Below the pieces are notes generated by a model. That model worked only from the letters and a program-made list of their open reading frames with translations. It searched no databases and was not told where the DNA came from. Below are positions 49,926 through 58,802 of a DNA stretch of 64,000 nt, in pieces. The translations under genes and the position numbers were made by a program. Numbering within the stretch: the first letter of the stretch is position 1; each line of letters opens with the position of its first letter. The DNA is from Polynucleobacter sp. JS-Polo-80-F4 (GTDB lineage: Bacteria; Pseudomonadota; Gammaproteobacteria; Burkholderiales; Burkholderiaceae), in contig NZ_JACVPI010000001.1 in NCBI RefSeq assembly GCF_018881965.1, positions 1,804,018 to 1,868,017 of the forward strand, in the 5' to 3' direction.

Positions 49926-50774
49926 TTAGTAACGAATAACCCTAATGACACCGCTGCGGATATCCGGCAAATTGGCCACTAGGACTGCTCCGGTCAAGGT
50001 AATCCACCAGGTTAAGTAGATCCACATTAATCCCAGAGGGAAGATGGCAAAAGCGCCATAAACTGTTTTGTAGAAGGCGGTATGGCTTAAAAAAATAGCA
50101 AAACCGAATTTCATTAACTCAAAGGCTAGCGCTGCAACTAGAGCACCGGCAAACGCATCGCGCCATAAAATCTTTGCATATGGAAGGATTTTGTAGACCA
50201 CGGCATAAACAAGAATGGCTAAGCAGATTGGAGCAATCGTTGCCACCAATTGAAAACCAAAGGATACGGCACTAATCCAGCCTTCTGAAGCGCTAAACAA
50301 CACTCCACTTAGATAGATGCCAACACCCAAAAGTATTGGCCCCAAGATTGTCGCCGCGCTATAAATCGCAACCTTCTTATATAAAGGTCGACTTGTAGTG
50401 ACCTTAAATATTTGATTGAAGGCGCCCTCAATCACTGCTAGCGTCATGATGGTTGTGATGATTAGGCCAGCCAAACCCACGAAAGTTAAACCTCTTGCCT
50501 GGGAGGAGAATTGATCCAAATATATGAAGACCTGCTGATTTATGCCGCCTGGCATGTAGGTATCCAAAAGCCATGCCTTAAAGGCATTTTTGATTTGGAT
50601 GACGCTTGGAAGATAGCCAATCAAGATGGTGGCAATTGTTACCATGGGAACCATCGATAAAGTGGTCGTAAAAGCTAAGCTGGCTGCAATTTGCTTCAAA
50701 TTTTGACCCCGATTACGCTCCCAGATCTCTTTAGCCAGAGAGAGCCATAATTGGGGGTTACGAATAATGCGCAT
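49926..50774 (-). CDS. YihY/BrkB-family inner-membrane protein
   Basis: About 282 residues with six membrane helices. The motifs QIAASLAFTTTLSMVPMV near the N-terminus, IEGAFNQIFKV and LPYAKILWRDAFAGALVAA are those of the UPF0761/YihY family (formerly RNase BN). Function unsettled; a transport or envelope role is suspected. ATG 50774 is preferred over TTG 50795, which would lie 1 bp from the divergent wrbA start. Confidence 0.88.
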   Translation of the reverse strand: MRIIRNPQLWLSLAKEIWERNRGQNLKQIAASLAFTTTLSMVPMVTIATILIGYLPSVIQIKNAFKAWLLDTYMPGGINQQVFIYLDQFSSQARGLTFVGLAGLIITTIMTLAVIEGAFNQIFKVTTSRPLYKKVAIYSAATILGPILLGVGIYLSGVLFSASEGWISAVSFGFQLVATIAPICLAILVYAVVYKILPYAKILWRDAFAGALVAALAFELMKFGFAIFLSHTAFYKTVYGAFAIFPLGLMWIYLTWWITLTGAVLVANLPDIRSGVIRVIRY

Positions 50775-50787
50775 CGCCGTATCATAA

Positions 50788-51404
<617 letters not shown>

Positions 51405-51405
<1 letters not shown>

Positions 51406-51806
51406 TGCATTTAGCGTTCATCATGATTAAAAAGATTCTAGAAAAAAATCCTTACCAACTCATAGCTACAGCTGCCTTTATTGATTTATTTATTCTATGC
51501 GTCTGCTGGGAGTGGTTCATTTCACCCTTACGTCCTGGCGGATCTTGGTTGATTCTTAAAGGAATACCTTTGCTATTTGCTATTCCAGGGATATGGAAAG
51601 GGAAGGTTTACACAATGCAGTGGGCCTCAATGTTGATTTTGCTTTATGCACTTGAAGGCTTGGTTCGCATTCTGGAGACAGGTGCAAACTTTTGGCTTGC
51701 AGCTCTCGAAACCCTTCTCTCAACAATAGGCTTCATCTGCTTGCTAATGTATTTGAAGCCAATCAAAAAAGAGGCTAAGGCCTTAAAGAAGCTCTCGGCA
51801 GAGTAA
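51405..51806 (+). CDS. DUF2069 membrane protein
   Basis: 133 residues with about four membrane helices. The EWFISPLRPGGSWLILKGIPLLF segment (first two helices) and the ALEGLVRILE motif match DUF2069, a small inner-membrane family often next to wrbA. Function unknown. The start may also be ATG 51423 (MIKKILEKN). Confidence 0.85.
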
Positions 51807-51808
51807 GC

Positions 51809-53224
51809 ATGAAAAACTTCATCAATCAACTTTCTGTAGTTTTGGATCCAAAATATATTCTCATCACAGATGAGGATAAAGCGCCCTACTTAACTGACTG
51901 GCGCAAACGCTATACCGGAAAAGCATCAGCAGTTCTGTTGCCATCCAACAGTTCAGAAGTGTCCAATATCGTCAAGCTCTGCGCCCAGAATCAAATTTCT
52001 ATAGTTCCTCAAGGCGGTCATACCGGCTTTTGTGGTGGAGCTACGCCTGATAACAGTGGCAATCAAGTGATACTGAATTTCAAGCGCATGAATCAAGTTC
52101 GTGAGATCGATGTTGCCAATCAAACTATGACGCTCGAAGCAGGATGTATTTTGCAAACGGCACAAGAAAAAGCAGCTGAACAAGGCTTTTTATTTCCGCT
52201 CAGTCTGGGTGCCGAAGGTAGCTGCATGATTGGGGGAAACTTGGCTACCAATGCGGGAGGTACAAATGTTCTCCGCTATGGCAATGCACGAGACCTTTGC
52301 TTGGGTTTGGAGGTGGTAACAGCCAAAGGTGAAATCTGGAATGGCCTCAAAGGATTGCGCAAAGATAACACTGGTTACGATTTACGCGACTTATTTGTTG
52401 GATCTGAAGGAACTCTTGGAATCATTACTGCTGCAGTTATGAAGTTATATCCATTGCCGATATCACAATGGACTACGTTAGTTGCATGTGAGTCTGTTTC
52501 CTCTTCTATTGCTCTCTTAAATTTATTTCAAAGACGTGCAACTTCTTTATTGACCGGTTTTGAAATGATGACCCAAGAGTCTTTAGAACTGAATGAAAAG
52601 CACTTTCCGCAAATGGCAAATCCTCTACAGGGAAAGCCGCCCTTTACGATTCTGATTGAACTGTCAGACCACGAAAGCGAGAATCACGTTAGACAACTTC
52701 TTGAAGTAATTTTGGAAGAAGCTTTTGAATCCAAGCTGATTAACGACGCTGTAATTGCTAGCAATTTAAGTCAGGCAAATGCTTTTTGGCATATGCGCGA
52801 ACACATCACACTGGCGCAGGCAGAAGAAGGTGCCAATCTAAAACACGACATCACCATCCCACTCTCGTCCCTGGATAGTTTTATCGAAGAAACGGATGCA
52901 TTGATGAGAAGTCAATATCCGGGCGTGAGAATCATTAATTTTGGCCATTTAGGTGATGGAAATCTGCACTACAACATCGCCCCGCCCCCAGGTGTAGATG
53001 CCAAGATCTTTAATGAAAGTTATGAAAAGCCGATTCACGAGCTTGTCTATGCTCAGGTAGAGCGATGCAATGGGTCAATATCGGCAGAGCATGGGGTTGG
53101 GCAGCTTAAATTGGATGGCCTTAGGGCTCATAAGGGGGAAGTAGCCCACGACCTCATGAGGGCCTTAAAAAGAGCTCTAGACCCCCAAAACATACTCAAC
53201 CCCCATAAAGTCGTCTCAATTTAA
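51809..53224 (+). CDS. FAD-linked oxidase (D-2-hydroxyacid dehydrogenase type)
   Basis: 471 residues: PCMH-type FAD-binding domain with PQGGHTGFCGGATPD at residues 67-81 and GGNLATNAGGTNVLRYG. The C-terminal FAD-oxidase domain contains NFGHLGDGNLHYN and ends with EHGVGQLKL. This architecture is shared by D-lactate, D-2-hydroxyglutarate and glycolate (GlcD) dehydrogenases; the substrate cannot be set from sequence alone. It follows DUF2069 by 2 bp, so it may belong to the wrbA operon. Confidence 0.9.
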   Translation: MKNFINQLSVVLDPKYILITDEDKAPYLTDWRKRYTGKASAVLLPSNSSEVSNIVKLCAQNQISIVPQGGHTGFCGGATPDNSGNQVILNFKRMNQVREIDVANQTMTLEAGCILQTAQEKAAEQGFLFPLSLGAEGSCMIGGNLATNAGGTNVLRYGNARDLCLGLEVVTAKGEIWNGLKGLRKDNTGYDLRDLFVGSEGTLGIITAAVMKLYPLPISQWTTLVACESVSSSIALLNLFQRRATSLLTGFEMMTQESLELNEKHFPQMANPLQGKPPFTILIELSDHESENHVRQLLEVILEEAFESKLINDAVIASNLSQANAFWHMREHITLAQAEEGANLKHDITIPLSSLDSFIEETDALMRSQYPGVRIINFGHLGDGNLHYNIAPPPGVDAKIFNESYEKPIHELVYAQVERCNGSISAEHGVGQLKLDGLRAHKGEVAHDLMRALKRALDPQNILNPHKVVSI

Positions 53225-53240
53225 GTAAATCAATCGTTTT

Positions 53241-53279
53241 TTGTAATTATTTTGTAATTTGTGTCATCTCTGCTCTATT
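53241..53279 (+). promoter_or_regulatory. Pho-box-like direct repeat and promoter of a small gene
   Basis: TTGTAAT occurs at 53241-53247 and 53252-53258, with TATT between, giving an 11-bp period. The PhoB box is CTGTCAT, four AT-rich bases, CTGTCAT; each copy here matches five of seven positions. TTGTAA also serves as a -35, with TCTATT (53274-53279) 16 bp on. Confidence 0.4.
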
Positions 53280-53312
53280 TCCATGCGTTGTATGCTCATG
53301 GAGGTGGCAAAT

Positions 53313-53498
53313 ATGTCAACAAGACTCAAACGTTGGGCCCGCGCAATTCAACAGATCGACTTGTCCAAAAGGACGCCTGAAGTGGCTATTGGCTATTTAG
53401 ATAGCAAATATCGTGATATTGCTTGGCGTTACATTCGCATCTTAGGCTTTGAGCGCACCATTAGCTTCATGGCTAGCAACAATTTTCACCCTGAGTGA
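53313..53498 (+). CDS. Small basic protein of unknown function
   Basis: 61 residues, not recognised. It begins MSTRLKRWARAIQQIDLSKR, is rich in Arg/Lys and aromatic residues, and has no signal or membrane segment; two helices are likely. It is a real gene by context: GGAGGTGG lies 7 bp before ATG 53313, a promoter-like pair is upstream, and a strong terminator follows 5 bp after the stop. It stands alone as its own transcription unit, which suggests a regulated small protein. Confidence 0.75.
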   Translation: MSTRLKRWARAIQQIDLSKRTPEVAIGYLDSKYRDIAWRYIRILGFERTISFMASNNFHPE

Positions 53499-53503
53499 TA
53501 GTT

Positions 53504-53539
53504 AAAAACCCTAAATAATTGATTTATTTAGGGTTTTTT
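53504..53539. terminator. Bidirectional terminator after the small gene
   Basis: CCCTAAATAA and TTATTTAGGG form a 10-bp stem flanked by A5 and T6, so it works on both strands. It ends the small gene and the convergent dehalogenase gene. Confidence 0.92.
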
Positions 53540-53565
53540 GTTTTATCCGCAATAAAACAGCAGGT

Positions 53566-54462
53566 TTAGCTAAAAAATTCCTTAGCCTCTGCTATCAGCA
53601 GCTCTGGAAGCTCTTCGGGGATGTAGTGTCCGCTAGGAACCGCCCTTCCAGAGACCTCTGTAGAAACTTCTTTCCAGTCATCTATTGGCTTAAAGCATTT
53701 ATTTACCAAGCCATGCTCGCCCCAAAGCACTTTTAGAGGCACCTTCAATTTCTTGCCAGACATGCGATCTGCTCGATCATGAATGAGGTCAATTGTTGAG
53801 GCTGCACGATAGTCCTCGCACATCGCATGCATGCTTAGAGGGTTACTAGCTCCAGATAAGTATTCGGCCCATCGCTCAGGTGTAAATATCCCCGTTCCCG
53901 CATGCCGGCCCATATGATTTTTGAGCCAAAATTCAGGATTGGCGCCAATCAATGTTTCAGGGACTGGTTCAGGTTGGATCAAGAAGAACCAATGCCAATA
54001 ACCTTTCGCAAACTCCATCGTGGTGTTCTCATACATCTGAAATGTTGGTGAAATATCCAACACCATTAAACGCAAGACACTTTCAGGAAAGTCCATTGCT
54101 AGGCGATGAGAAACTCTTCCACCTCTATCGTGACCCAGCAAGAAGAATTGATCGAAACCTAGGCTCATCATTAAAGATTGCTGATCTGCCGCCATAGATC
54201 TTTTTGAATACGTAGAGTGGTCTGGTTTTCCGTGAGGCTTAGATGAGGCACCATAACCACGAAGATCTGCAGCCACAACTGTGAATTGTTTTGCCAACTC
54301 TGGAGCCACCAAACTCCAGATTGCCTTGGTTTGCGGAAATCCATGGAGCAAAAGTAATGGAGGACCATTGCCGCCTATAAGATAGGAGATCTCAATGGAC
54401 CCATCTTCAGATTCGGTAGAAAACGTTTTAGATTGAAAACCAGGAAAAGAAACAGTCATCAT
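53566..54462 (-). CDS. Fluoroacetate/haloacetate dehalogenase-like alpha/beta hydrolase
   Basis: Predicted to cleave the carbon-halogen bond of haloacetates. Relative to the characterised fluoroacetate dehalogenase, whose key residues are D110, R111, R114, D134, H155, W156, Y219 and H280, this protein has D112, R113 and R116 in GHDRGGR, D136 in VLDIS, H157 and W158 in YWHWF, Y218 in CEDYR and H279 in SGHY. That is the nucleophile, the carboxylate clamp and the halide pocket in register. An Asp rather than Ser nucleophile excludes ordinary esterases. An epoxide hydrolase would not keep the HW pair. 298 residues, no signal peptide. It stands alone between a terminator and an EF-hand gene. Confidence 0.85.
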   Translation of the reverse strand: MMTVSFPGFQSKTFSTESEDGSIEISYLIGGNGPPLLLLHGFPQTKAIWSLVAPELAKQFTVVAADLRGYGASSKPHGKPDHSTYSKRSMAADQQSLMMSLGFDQFFLLGHDRGGRVSHRLAMDFPESVLRLMVLDISPTFQMYENTTMEFAKGYWHWFFLIQPEPVPETLIGANPEFWLKNHMGRHAGTGIFTPERWAEYLSGASNPLSMHAMCEDYRAASTIDLIHDRADRMSGKKLKVPLKVLWGEHGLVNKCFKPIDDWKEVSTEVSGRAVPSGHYIPEELPELLIAEAKEFFS

Positions 54463-54479
54463 TCGCTCAGTAAAAAAGA

Positions 54480-54743
54480 CTATCTGTTGGCCATAGCCTG
54501 AATTTCAGCCACAGTCACATATCCTTTATTTGTAGAGTCGATGTAACTAAAGTGGTCATAGATCCTGGGCATACATCCTTTAGCCTCTTCCTTAGTCAAC
54601 TTGCCATCGCGATTAGTGTCGCATTTAGCAAAACGCTCGGCAATCTCTTTATCGCGTGAAGCATCATCTGCAAAGGCAATGAGCGGAACAAGCATAAGCG
54701 AATTTAAGCCAACAAGGATAATGAGCTTAGAAAGTAATTTCAT
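54480..54743 (-). CDS. Exported EF-hand protein
   Basis: 87 residues: signal peptide (cleavage after AFA, about 25), then one good EF-hand loop DTNRDGKLTKEE (about 42-53) and a second weaker loop starting DSTNKGYVTVAE. Likely a periplasmic calcium-binding protein. It is 8 bp downstream of the DUF3313 lipoprotein gene and probably cotranscribed. Confidence 0.82.
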   Translation of the reverse strand: MKLLSKLIILVGLNSLMLVPLIAFADDASRDKEIAERFAKCDTNRDGKLTKEEAKGCMPRIYDHFSYIDSTNKGYVTVAEIQAMANR

Positions 54744-54751
54744 AGAATTTC

Positions 54752-55435
54752 TTATTTGCCTGTTGGTGTTGGGTTTGCTGATGTCTCCAATGCGGAGCGA
54801 ACTACTTTCTTGGCCATTGCAACAAATGAATCAGCAGATCCCGAATTGGTTCTAAATGACTCGCCTTGAACAGTGATAAGGCCCTCGCCTAGCAATTGTT
54901 TTGATTGGCTATCCGTAATCTTACTTTCCACCAAAAGAGCTGGAGTCTTAGAGTTCACACCACCTGCATAAGCAGCTGCATTCATTGCCAAACCTATTGG
55001 CGTGAAATTCCAAGGTTGCAAACTATCTGTAGAACTTTCAGCACCGGTAATGCCAACCGAAATACGAGCCACACCAGGACCAGGCTGAGTAACAATCCTG
55101 ATAGTTCCGCGCGCATTGACTGCCTCAACCATAGAAGCCTGTAAGGCAGCCTTGGCTTTATTAATCACATCAAGACTCACATCTTTAGTTGCATTCTGAT
55201 TTAAATAAATCGGATCAAGGATGACAGATGTATAGACGCCGGGGTTTACGCCAGAAATACGATACCTCCAAATACGCACATCTTTATCGTTAGTTGCCAT
55301 TGGAACTAAAAGATTGTAGTCAGGCAAAAATCCTGATCTAGGCATTGACTCTGTCGCTAACTTAGGCGCATTACTACACGCTGCCAAAGTAAGCGCAGCA
55401 ATTAAAGAGGCCAGCAATAAGTGCATTTTTTTCAT
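54752..55435 (-). CDS. DUF3313 lipoprotein
   Basis: 227 residues with a lipoprotein signal and lipobox LAAC (Cys about 20). The body matches DUF3313: RSGFLPDYNLL near the N-terminus, a central ARISVGITG strand region and a late LLVESKITDSQSKQLLGE. The family is found in outer-membrane-associated lipoproteins of unknown role. Probably the first gene of an operon with the EF-hand protein. Confidence 0.85.
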   Translation of the reverse strand: MKKMHLLLASLIAALTLAACSNAPKLATESMPRSGFLPDYNLLVPMATNDKDVRIWRYRISGVNPGVYTSVILDPIYLNQNATKDVSLDVINKAKAALQASMVEAVNARGTIRIVTQPGPGVARISVGITGAESSTDSLQPWNFTPIGLAMNAAAYAGGVNSKTPALLVESKITDSQSKQLLGEGLITVQGESFRTNSGSADSFVAMAKKVVRSALETSANPTPTGK

Positions 55436-55506
55436 AGCGATTCCGAGTATTTGTTTGATTTAGTTAAAGGGCTGGCTGTAGTAAAGGTCATCATACCCAC
55501 ATCTAG

Positions 55507-55914
55507 CTAGTCTGGTGCTGGACATGGCAATGTTCCGCCAGTCTTTTTGTGAATCTGAGGTTTGCAGTCACCTTGTGCAGAGGCAGATTTAGCCGAGCTC
55601 GAGCTCGAAGATACTGGCTTTGTCGCATTTGATGGGGTTGTCGTTACAGAAGTTCCGCCTGATGTTGCTGATGTAAAAGATGCTGAATTATTAATGGCGT
55701 TAACAGGTTTTGCTGGGGCCAAGCCTACTTCTCTGTAAAACGCTTTATCCGAACCAGGACAAGGCATTAAAGCCCCCGTTTTTGGGTTCACAATATCTTT
55801 ACATTGGGGGTTGGCTTCTAGACGGGCTTCTAGCTGCGCAACAGAGCAAGCAGAAACTAGGGAAAGAGTGCAAAGCACTAGATAGCTAAGCCTGACTAAT
55901 TTGATATTCATCAC
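55507..55914 (-). CDS. Lipoprotein with two copies of a Cys-rich KTG...PCP motif
   Basis: Family not recognised. 135 residues with lipobox LVSAC (Cys 23). Two similar short motifs are seen: CKDIVNPKTGALMPCPGSD (about 38-56) and CKPQIHKKTGGTLPCPAPD at the extreme C-terminus. They share C-K, K-T-G, L and P-C-P-x-x-D, so each has two Cys. A Ser/Thr-rich spacer joins them. The Cys pairs could form disulfides or bind metal. It precedes the DUF3313 gene on the same strand by 71 bp. Confidence 0.7.
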   Translation of the reverse strand: MMNIKLVRLSYLVLCTLSLVSACSVAQLEARLEANPQCKDIVNPKTGALMPCPGSDKAFYREVGLAPAKPVNAINNSASFTSATSGGTSVTTTPSNATKPVSSSSSSAKSASAQGDCKPQIHKKTGGTLPCPAPD

Positions 55915-55988
55915 TGCATTCTAAGTCAAAGAAAGCGATGAAAATAAGCGTATGGCTATTAAATGGGGCACACCAGAGAAGGGGAAAT

Positions 55989-56065
<77 letters not shown>

Positions 56066-56102
56066 TGAGTACTGGGACTGAAAACTTAAAACAAAGAGAA
56101 AG

Positions 56103-56179
56103 TGGTCGGAGTACAAGGATTCGAACCTTGGACCCCCTGCTCCCAAAGCAGGTGCGCTACCAGGCTGCGCTACACTCCG
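56103..56179 (-). tRNA. tRNA-Pro (anticodon UGG)
   Basis: Acceptor CGGAGTG pairs with TACTCCG, the anticodon loop TTTGGGA reads UGG, the T-loop is GTTCGAATC, and ACCA ends the gene. It lies 37 bp upstream of tRNA-Arg on the same strand. Confidence 0.96.
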
Positions 56180-56239
56180 ACGGAACCGATATTCTACACC
56201 GAGAGAGCGATTCCAGGCAAATCCTGTAAGATTCGTGCC

Positions 56240-56608
56240 ATGGTTGCCTATTTTTCAAGCAGATTTACAAAGCAAATTCAGACCGCATTGACAGCGGCCT
56301 TGCTGGTATTTTGCTTGCTAGGAACCCACTGGATAGGCCTTTCCCATAGCATTTCACATGCGGGCATACAAGGCCAATCTTTAGAAGCAAGCAAATCAAC
56401 TATTGCCGATAAAAGTTTTAGTCACAGCTCTGATATCTGCCATTTGTTTGATGCGCTTTCGCTTGCCGGCTTTATTACTAGCGACCAATCTAAAGCCGAC
56501 TTAATTCACCAAAGCACAATTGATCAAAAGAATACAAACAATCCATTTTTAAGAAATGCAATAGGTAGCGACTACCAGTCCCGCGCTCCCCCAACTTTCA
56601 TCCTTTAA
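56240..56608 (+). CDS. Small exported or membrane protein with His clusters, next to TonB receptor
   Basis: 122 residues from ATG 56240, family not recognised. It has one hydrophobic segment (about 14-32; signal anchor or uncleaved signal), directly followed by HWIGLSHSISHAG, and later HSSDICHLFDAL. The His/Cys spacing suggests metal binding. The frame is open upstream to 56102, but that part is antisense to tRNA-Pro and is not coding. It lies 61 bp before the ZnuD-like receptor, so a shared role in metal uptake is plausible. That is inference. Confidence 0.6.
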   Translation: MVAYFSSRFTKQIQTALTAALLVFCLLGTHWIGLSHSISHAGIQGQSLEASKSTIADKSFSHSSDICHLFDALSLAGFITSDQSKADLIHQSTIDQKNTNNPFLRNAIGSDYQSRAPPTFIL

Positions 56609-56669
56609 AACATTAGCGCCGCATCGCGTGCACCCGTTTTAATGAATCACCATCACTTGGTGAATTTGG

Positions 56670-58766
56670 ATGAATATGAATTACCGCCTTACACAATTTA
56701 CTTACTTGCCAATACTGGCAGTCATTTCCTTTTTAATAAGCGACCCCGCTTGGTCGCAAAATCAAGTTGAAACTTTGCCGCAACTCGATGTCACTGGTGT
56801 GCGAGAAGGCGGTCAAGGATTTTTATCGCCAAATAAAGTATTGGCTGGAGATGAGTTGCAAAACAAACTCTCCGGAACACTCGGCGCAACTTTAGCAAAC
56901 GAATTAGGAGTATCTGCAACTGGTTATGGTGCAGGCTCATCAAGGCCCGTTATTCGTGGACTTGAAGGTGCGCGCGTTCAAATTTTACAAAATGGCTTAT
57001 CTGCTGGTGATGTCTCCAGCATTTCTGCAGATCATGCAGTAGCAAGCCCAATGCAAAATACCCACCAGATTGAAATCCTACGGGGTGCTTCTGCCCTGCA
57101 ATATGGTTCTGGCTCAAGCGGTGGCTTAATTAACGTCGTAAATGATCGAATTGTTACAACGATGCCTGACACAATATCTGGCGCAATCAATACCAGCTAT
57201 GAAACAGTGAATCAAGGAAAGACTGCCAATATAGAGCTCGATGCACCAGCCGGCCCCCTTGCATTGCATTTTGATTCAGCTATTAGTAATTCAAATAACT
57301 ATCGTATTCCTGGCTTTGCCGAACAAGGTGGCCCAAATGCCAATTGGGCTATTAATCCTGGGCAGCCAGTTAACGTTCCTTATAGCGGTAAATTGCCCTT
57401 CTCTTTTAGCAATCAGAATAGTATGGGCTTGGGTGCAAGTTATGTTCGTTCGGATGGGTATACCGGCGTCTCTTTAGAGCGAATGAACCATAACTACGGG
57501 ATACCAACTTCAGAAGGTGGTTTTATACAGCAGTCACAGAATCGCTACGATATTGCACACCAGACCAATGATCCTTTTGATGGCTTTAGCTCTGTAAAGC
57601 TTAGCGCTGCAAATACAAACTATCAACATACTGAATTTACCAATAACGGCATTGCTTCTACTAAATGGAACAACACAGCAACCGAAGCAAGGCTGGAATT
57701 AGCGCATAAAGAATTGTTGGGATCCAAAGGGGTTTTAGGCGTTCAAGTTATTGGATCTACCCTTAACGCAACTGATTTATCGACCAATAACTACGCAATA
57801 GTTCCGCAGACAAAATCAAACTCTAGCGCCCTTTTCTTAGTTGAAGAAGGTCGTTACGGACTTTTAAAAACTAGTCTTGGCGCTAGATACAACTATACAA
57901 GTCAAAATCCAAATTCTGGTACCCAGTTTCCTAGCGCTAGCAGCCAAGAATTTGTGCCAAGCACTTATGGCCCTCCCTCACTTCAAAGTCGTCAATTTAA
58001 CCTGATGTCCTATTCTGCAGGAGGTCTTCTAGACGTGGCCAAAGGTTATGGCGTGGGCCTTGCTTACACAGTTTCTCAAAGATCGCCATCAGCCCAAGAG
58101 CTTTACTCATATGGACCCCATGATTCGACGGCAACCTTTGATATTGGAAATTCCAATTTAGGTGTTGAAACTTCACACAATCTTGAGTTGAGTTTCCAAA
58201 AGACCATAGGTTTGGTCCGCAGTAAAGCCAGTATTTATAAGAACCAGTTTAATAATTTCATATATGGTTACTACACTGGCGCCTATAGCCAGGCCAACCA
58301 GAATTTCTCAGTTGTTCAGGCTTCTCAAGCAAACGCATCCATTCAGGGCGCAGAAGCTGAGCTCACTTACAACTGGAATGAGACCGGTATTGGTGGCCGT
58401 CTATTTGGTGATGTCTCTCAAGGGAGGTTCACTGCCGGCGGAAACCTTCCATTGCAACCAGCCCCGCGTCTAGGGACGGAATTGGCTTACCAGCGAAATG
58501 GCTGGTTAACCAGTGCAACTTATATTTATAGCTATCAACAAAATAAATTGGCTAGCTGGGAAATTGGCCCCACACCAAGCTATAACTTAGTGAACGCCAA
58601 TCTCTCATACACAGAGCGTATTGGTAAAGTCAATTGGACGGGTTACGTAATACTCAAGAATTTGCTAAATGAAGAGATTAGATACTCCACATCACCCATG
58701 GCAGTCAGGTTGTATGCACCTCAGCCCGGCAGGAGTTTGATGGTTGGTATTAGAGCAGCGTTTTAG
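56670..58766 (+). CDS. TonB-dependent receptor, ZnuD-like
   Basis: Outer-membrane active transporter of 698 residues. Signal peptide to about residue 29, then a TonB-box-like ETLPQLDVTG, a plug domain with PVIRGLEGARVQIL, SADHAVASP and QIEILRGASALQYGSG, and a beta barrel ending in the usual Phe. The S-x-DHA segment and the HNYGIP loop recall the zinc receptor ZnuD, but the His-rich insert after HNYG in ZnuD is absent (SEGGFIQQSQN instead). The substrate is therefore uncertain: zinc, another metal or a small chelate. An inverted repeat AATCACC-N7-GGTGAAT (56645-56665) sits directly before the ATG. Confidence 0.85.
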   Translation: MNMNYRLTQFTYLPILAVISFLISDPAWSQNQVETLPQLDVTGVREGGQGFLSPNKVLAGDELQNKLSGTLGATLANELGVSATGYGAGSSRPVIRGLEGARVQILQNGLSAGDVSSISADHAVASPMQNTHQIEILRGASALQYGSGSSGGLINVVNDRIVTTMPDTISGAINTSYETVNQGKTANIELDAPAGPLALHFDSAISNSNNYRIPGFAEQGGPNANWAINPGQPVNVPYSGKLPFSFSNQNSMGLGASYVRSDGYTGVSLERMNHNYGIPTSEGGFIQQSQNRYDIAHQTNDPFDGFSSVKLSAANTNYQHTEFTNNGIASTKWNNTATEARLELAHKELLGSKGVLGVQVIGSTLNATDLSTNNYAIVPQTKSNSSALFLVEEGRYGLLKTSLGARYNYTSQNPNSGTQFPSASSQEFVPSTYGPPSLQSRQFNLMSYSAGGLLDVAKGYGVGLAYTVSQRSPSAQELYSYGPHDSTATFDIGNSNLGVETSHNLELSFQKTIGLVRSKASIYKNQFNNFIYGYYTGAYSQANQNFSVVQASQANASIQGAEAELTYNWNETGIGGRLFGDVSQGRFTAGGNLPLQPAPRLGTELAYQRNGWLTSATYIYSYQQNKLASWEIGPTPSYNLVNANLSYTERIGKVNWTGYVILKNLLNEEIRYSTSPMAVRLYAPQPGRSLMVGIRAAF

Positions 58767-58802
58767 TGCCCTTTGGTAACGCCTTAAGCAATTGGCACTA
58801 AA
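58762..58802. repeat. 9-bp inverted repeat spanning both stop codons of convergent genes
   Basis: TTTAGTGCC (58762-58770) and GGCACTAAA (58794-58802) are perfect complements around 23 nt. They include the receptor stop and the last codons of glmM. No T-run, so termination would need Rho or another factor. Confidence 0.5.

Noticed and set aside
56102..56239. Open frame antisense to tRNA-Pro that would lengthen the small His-containing protein (begins MVGVQGFEPW)
   Set aside because: It is a translation of the tRNA complement, a well-known annotation artefact. The real start is ATG 56240.
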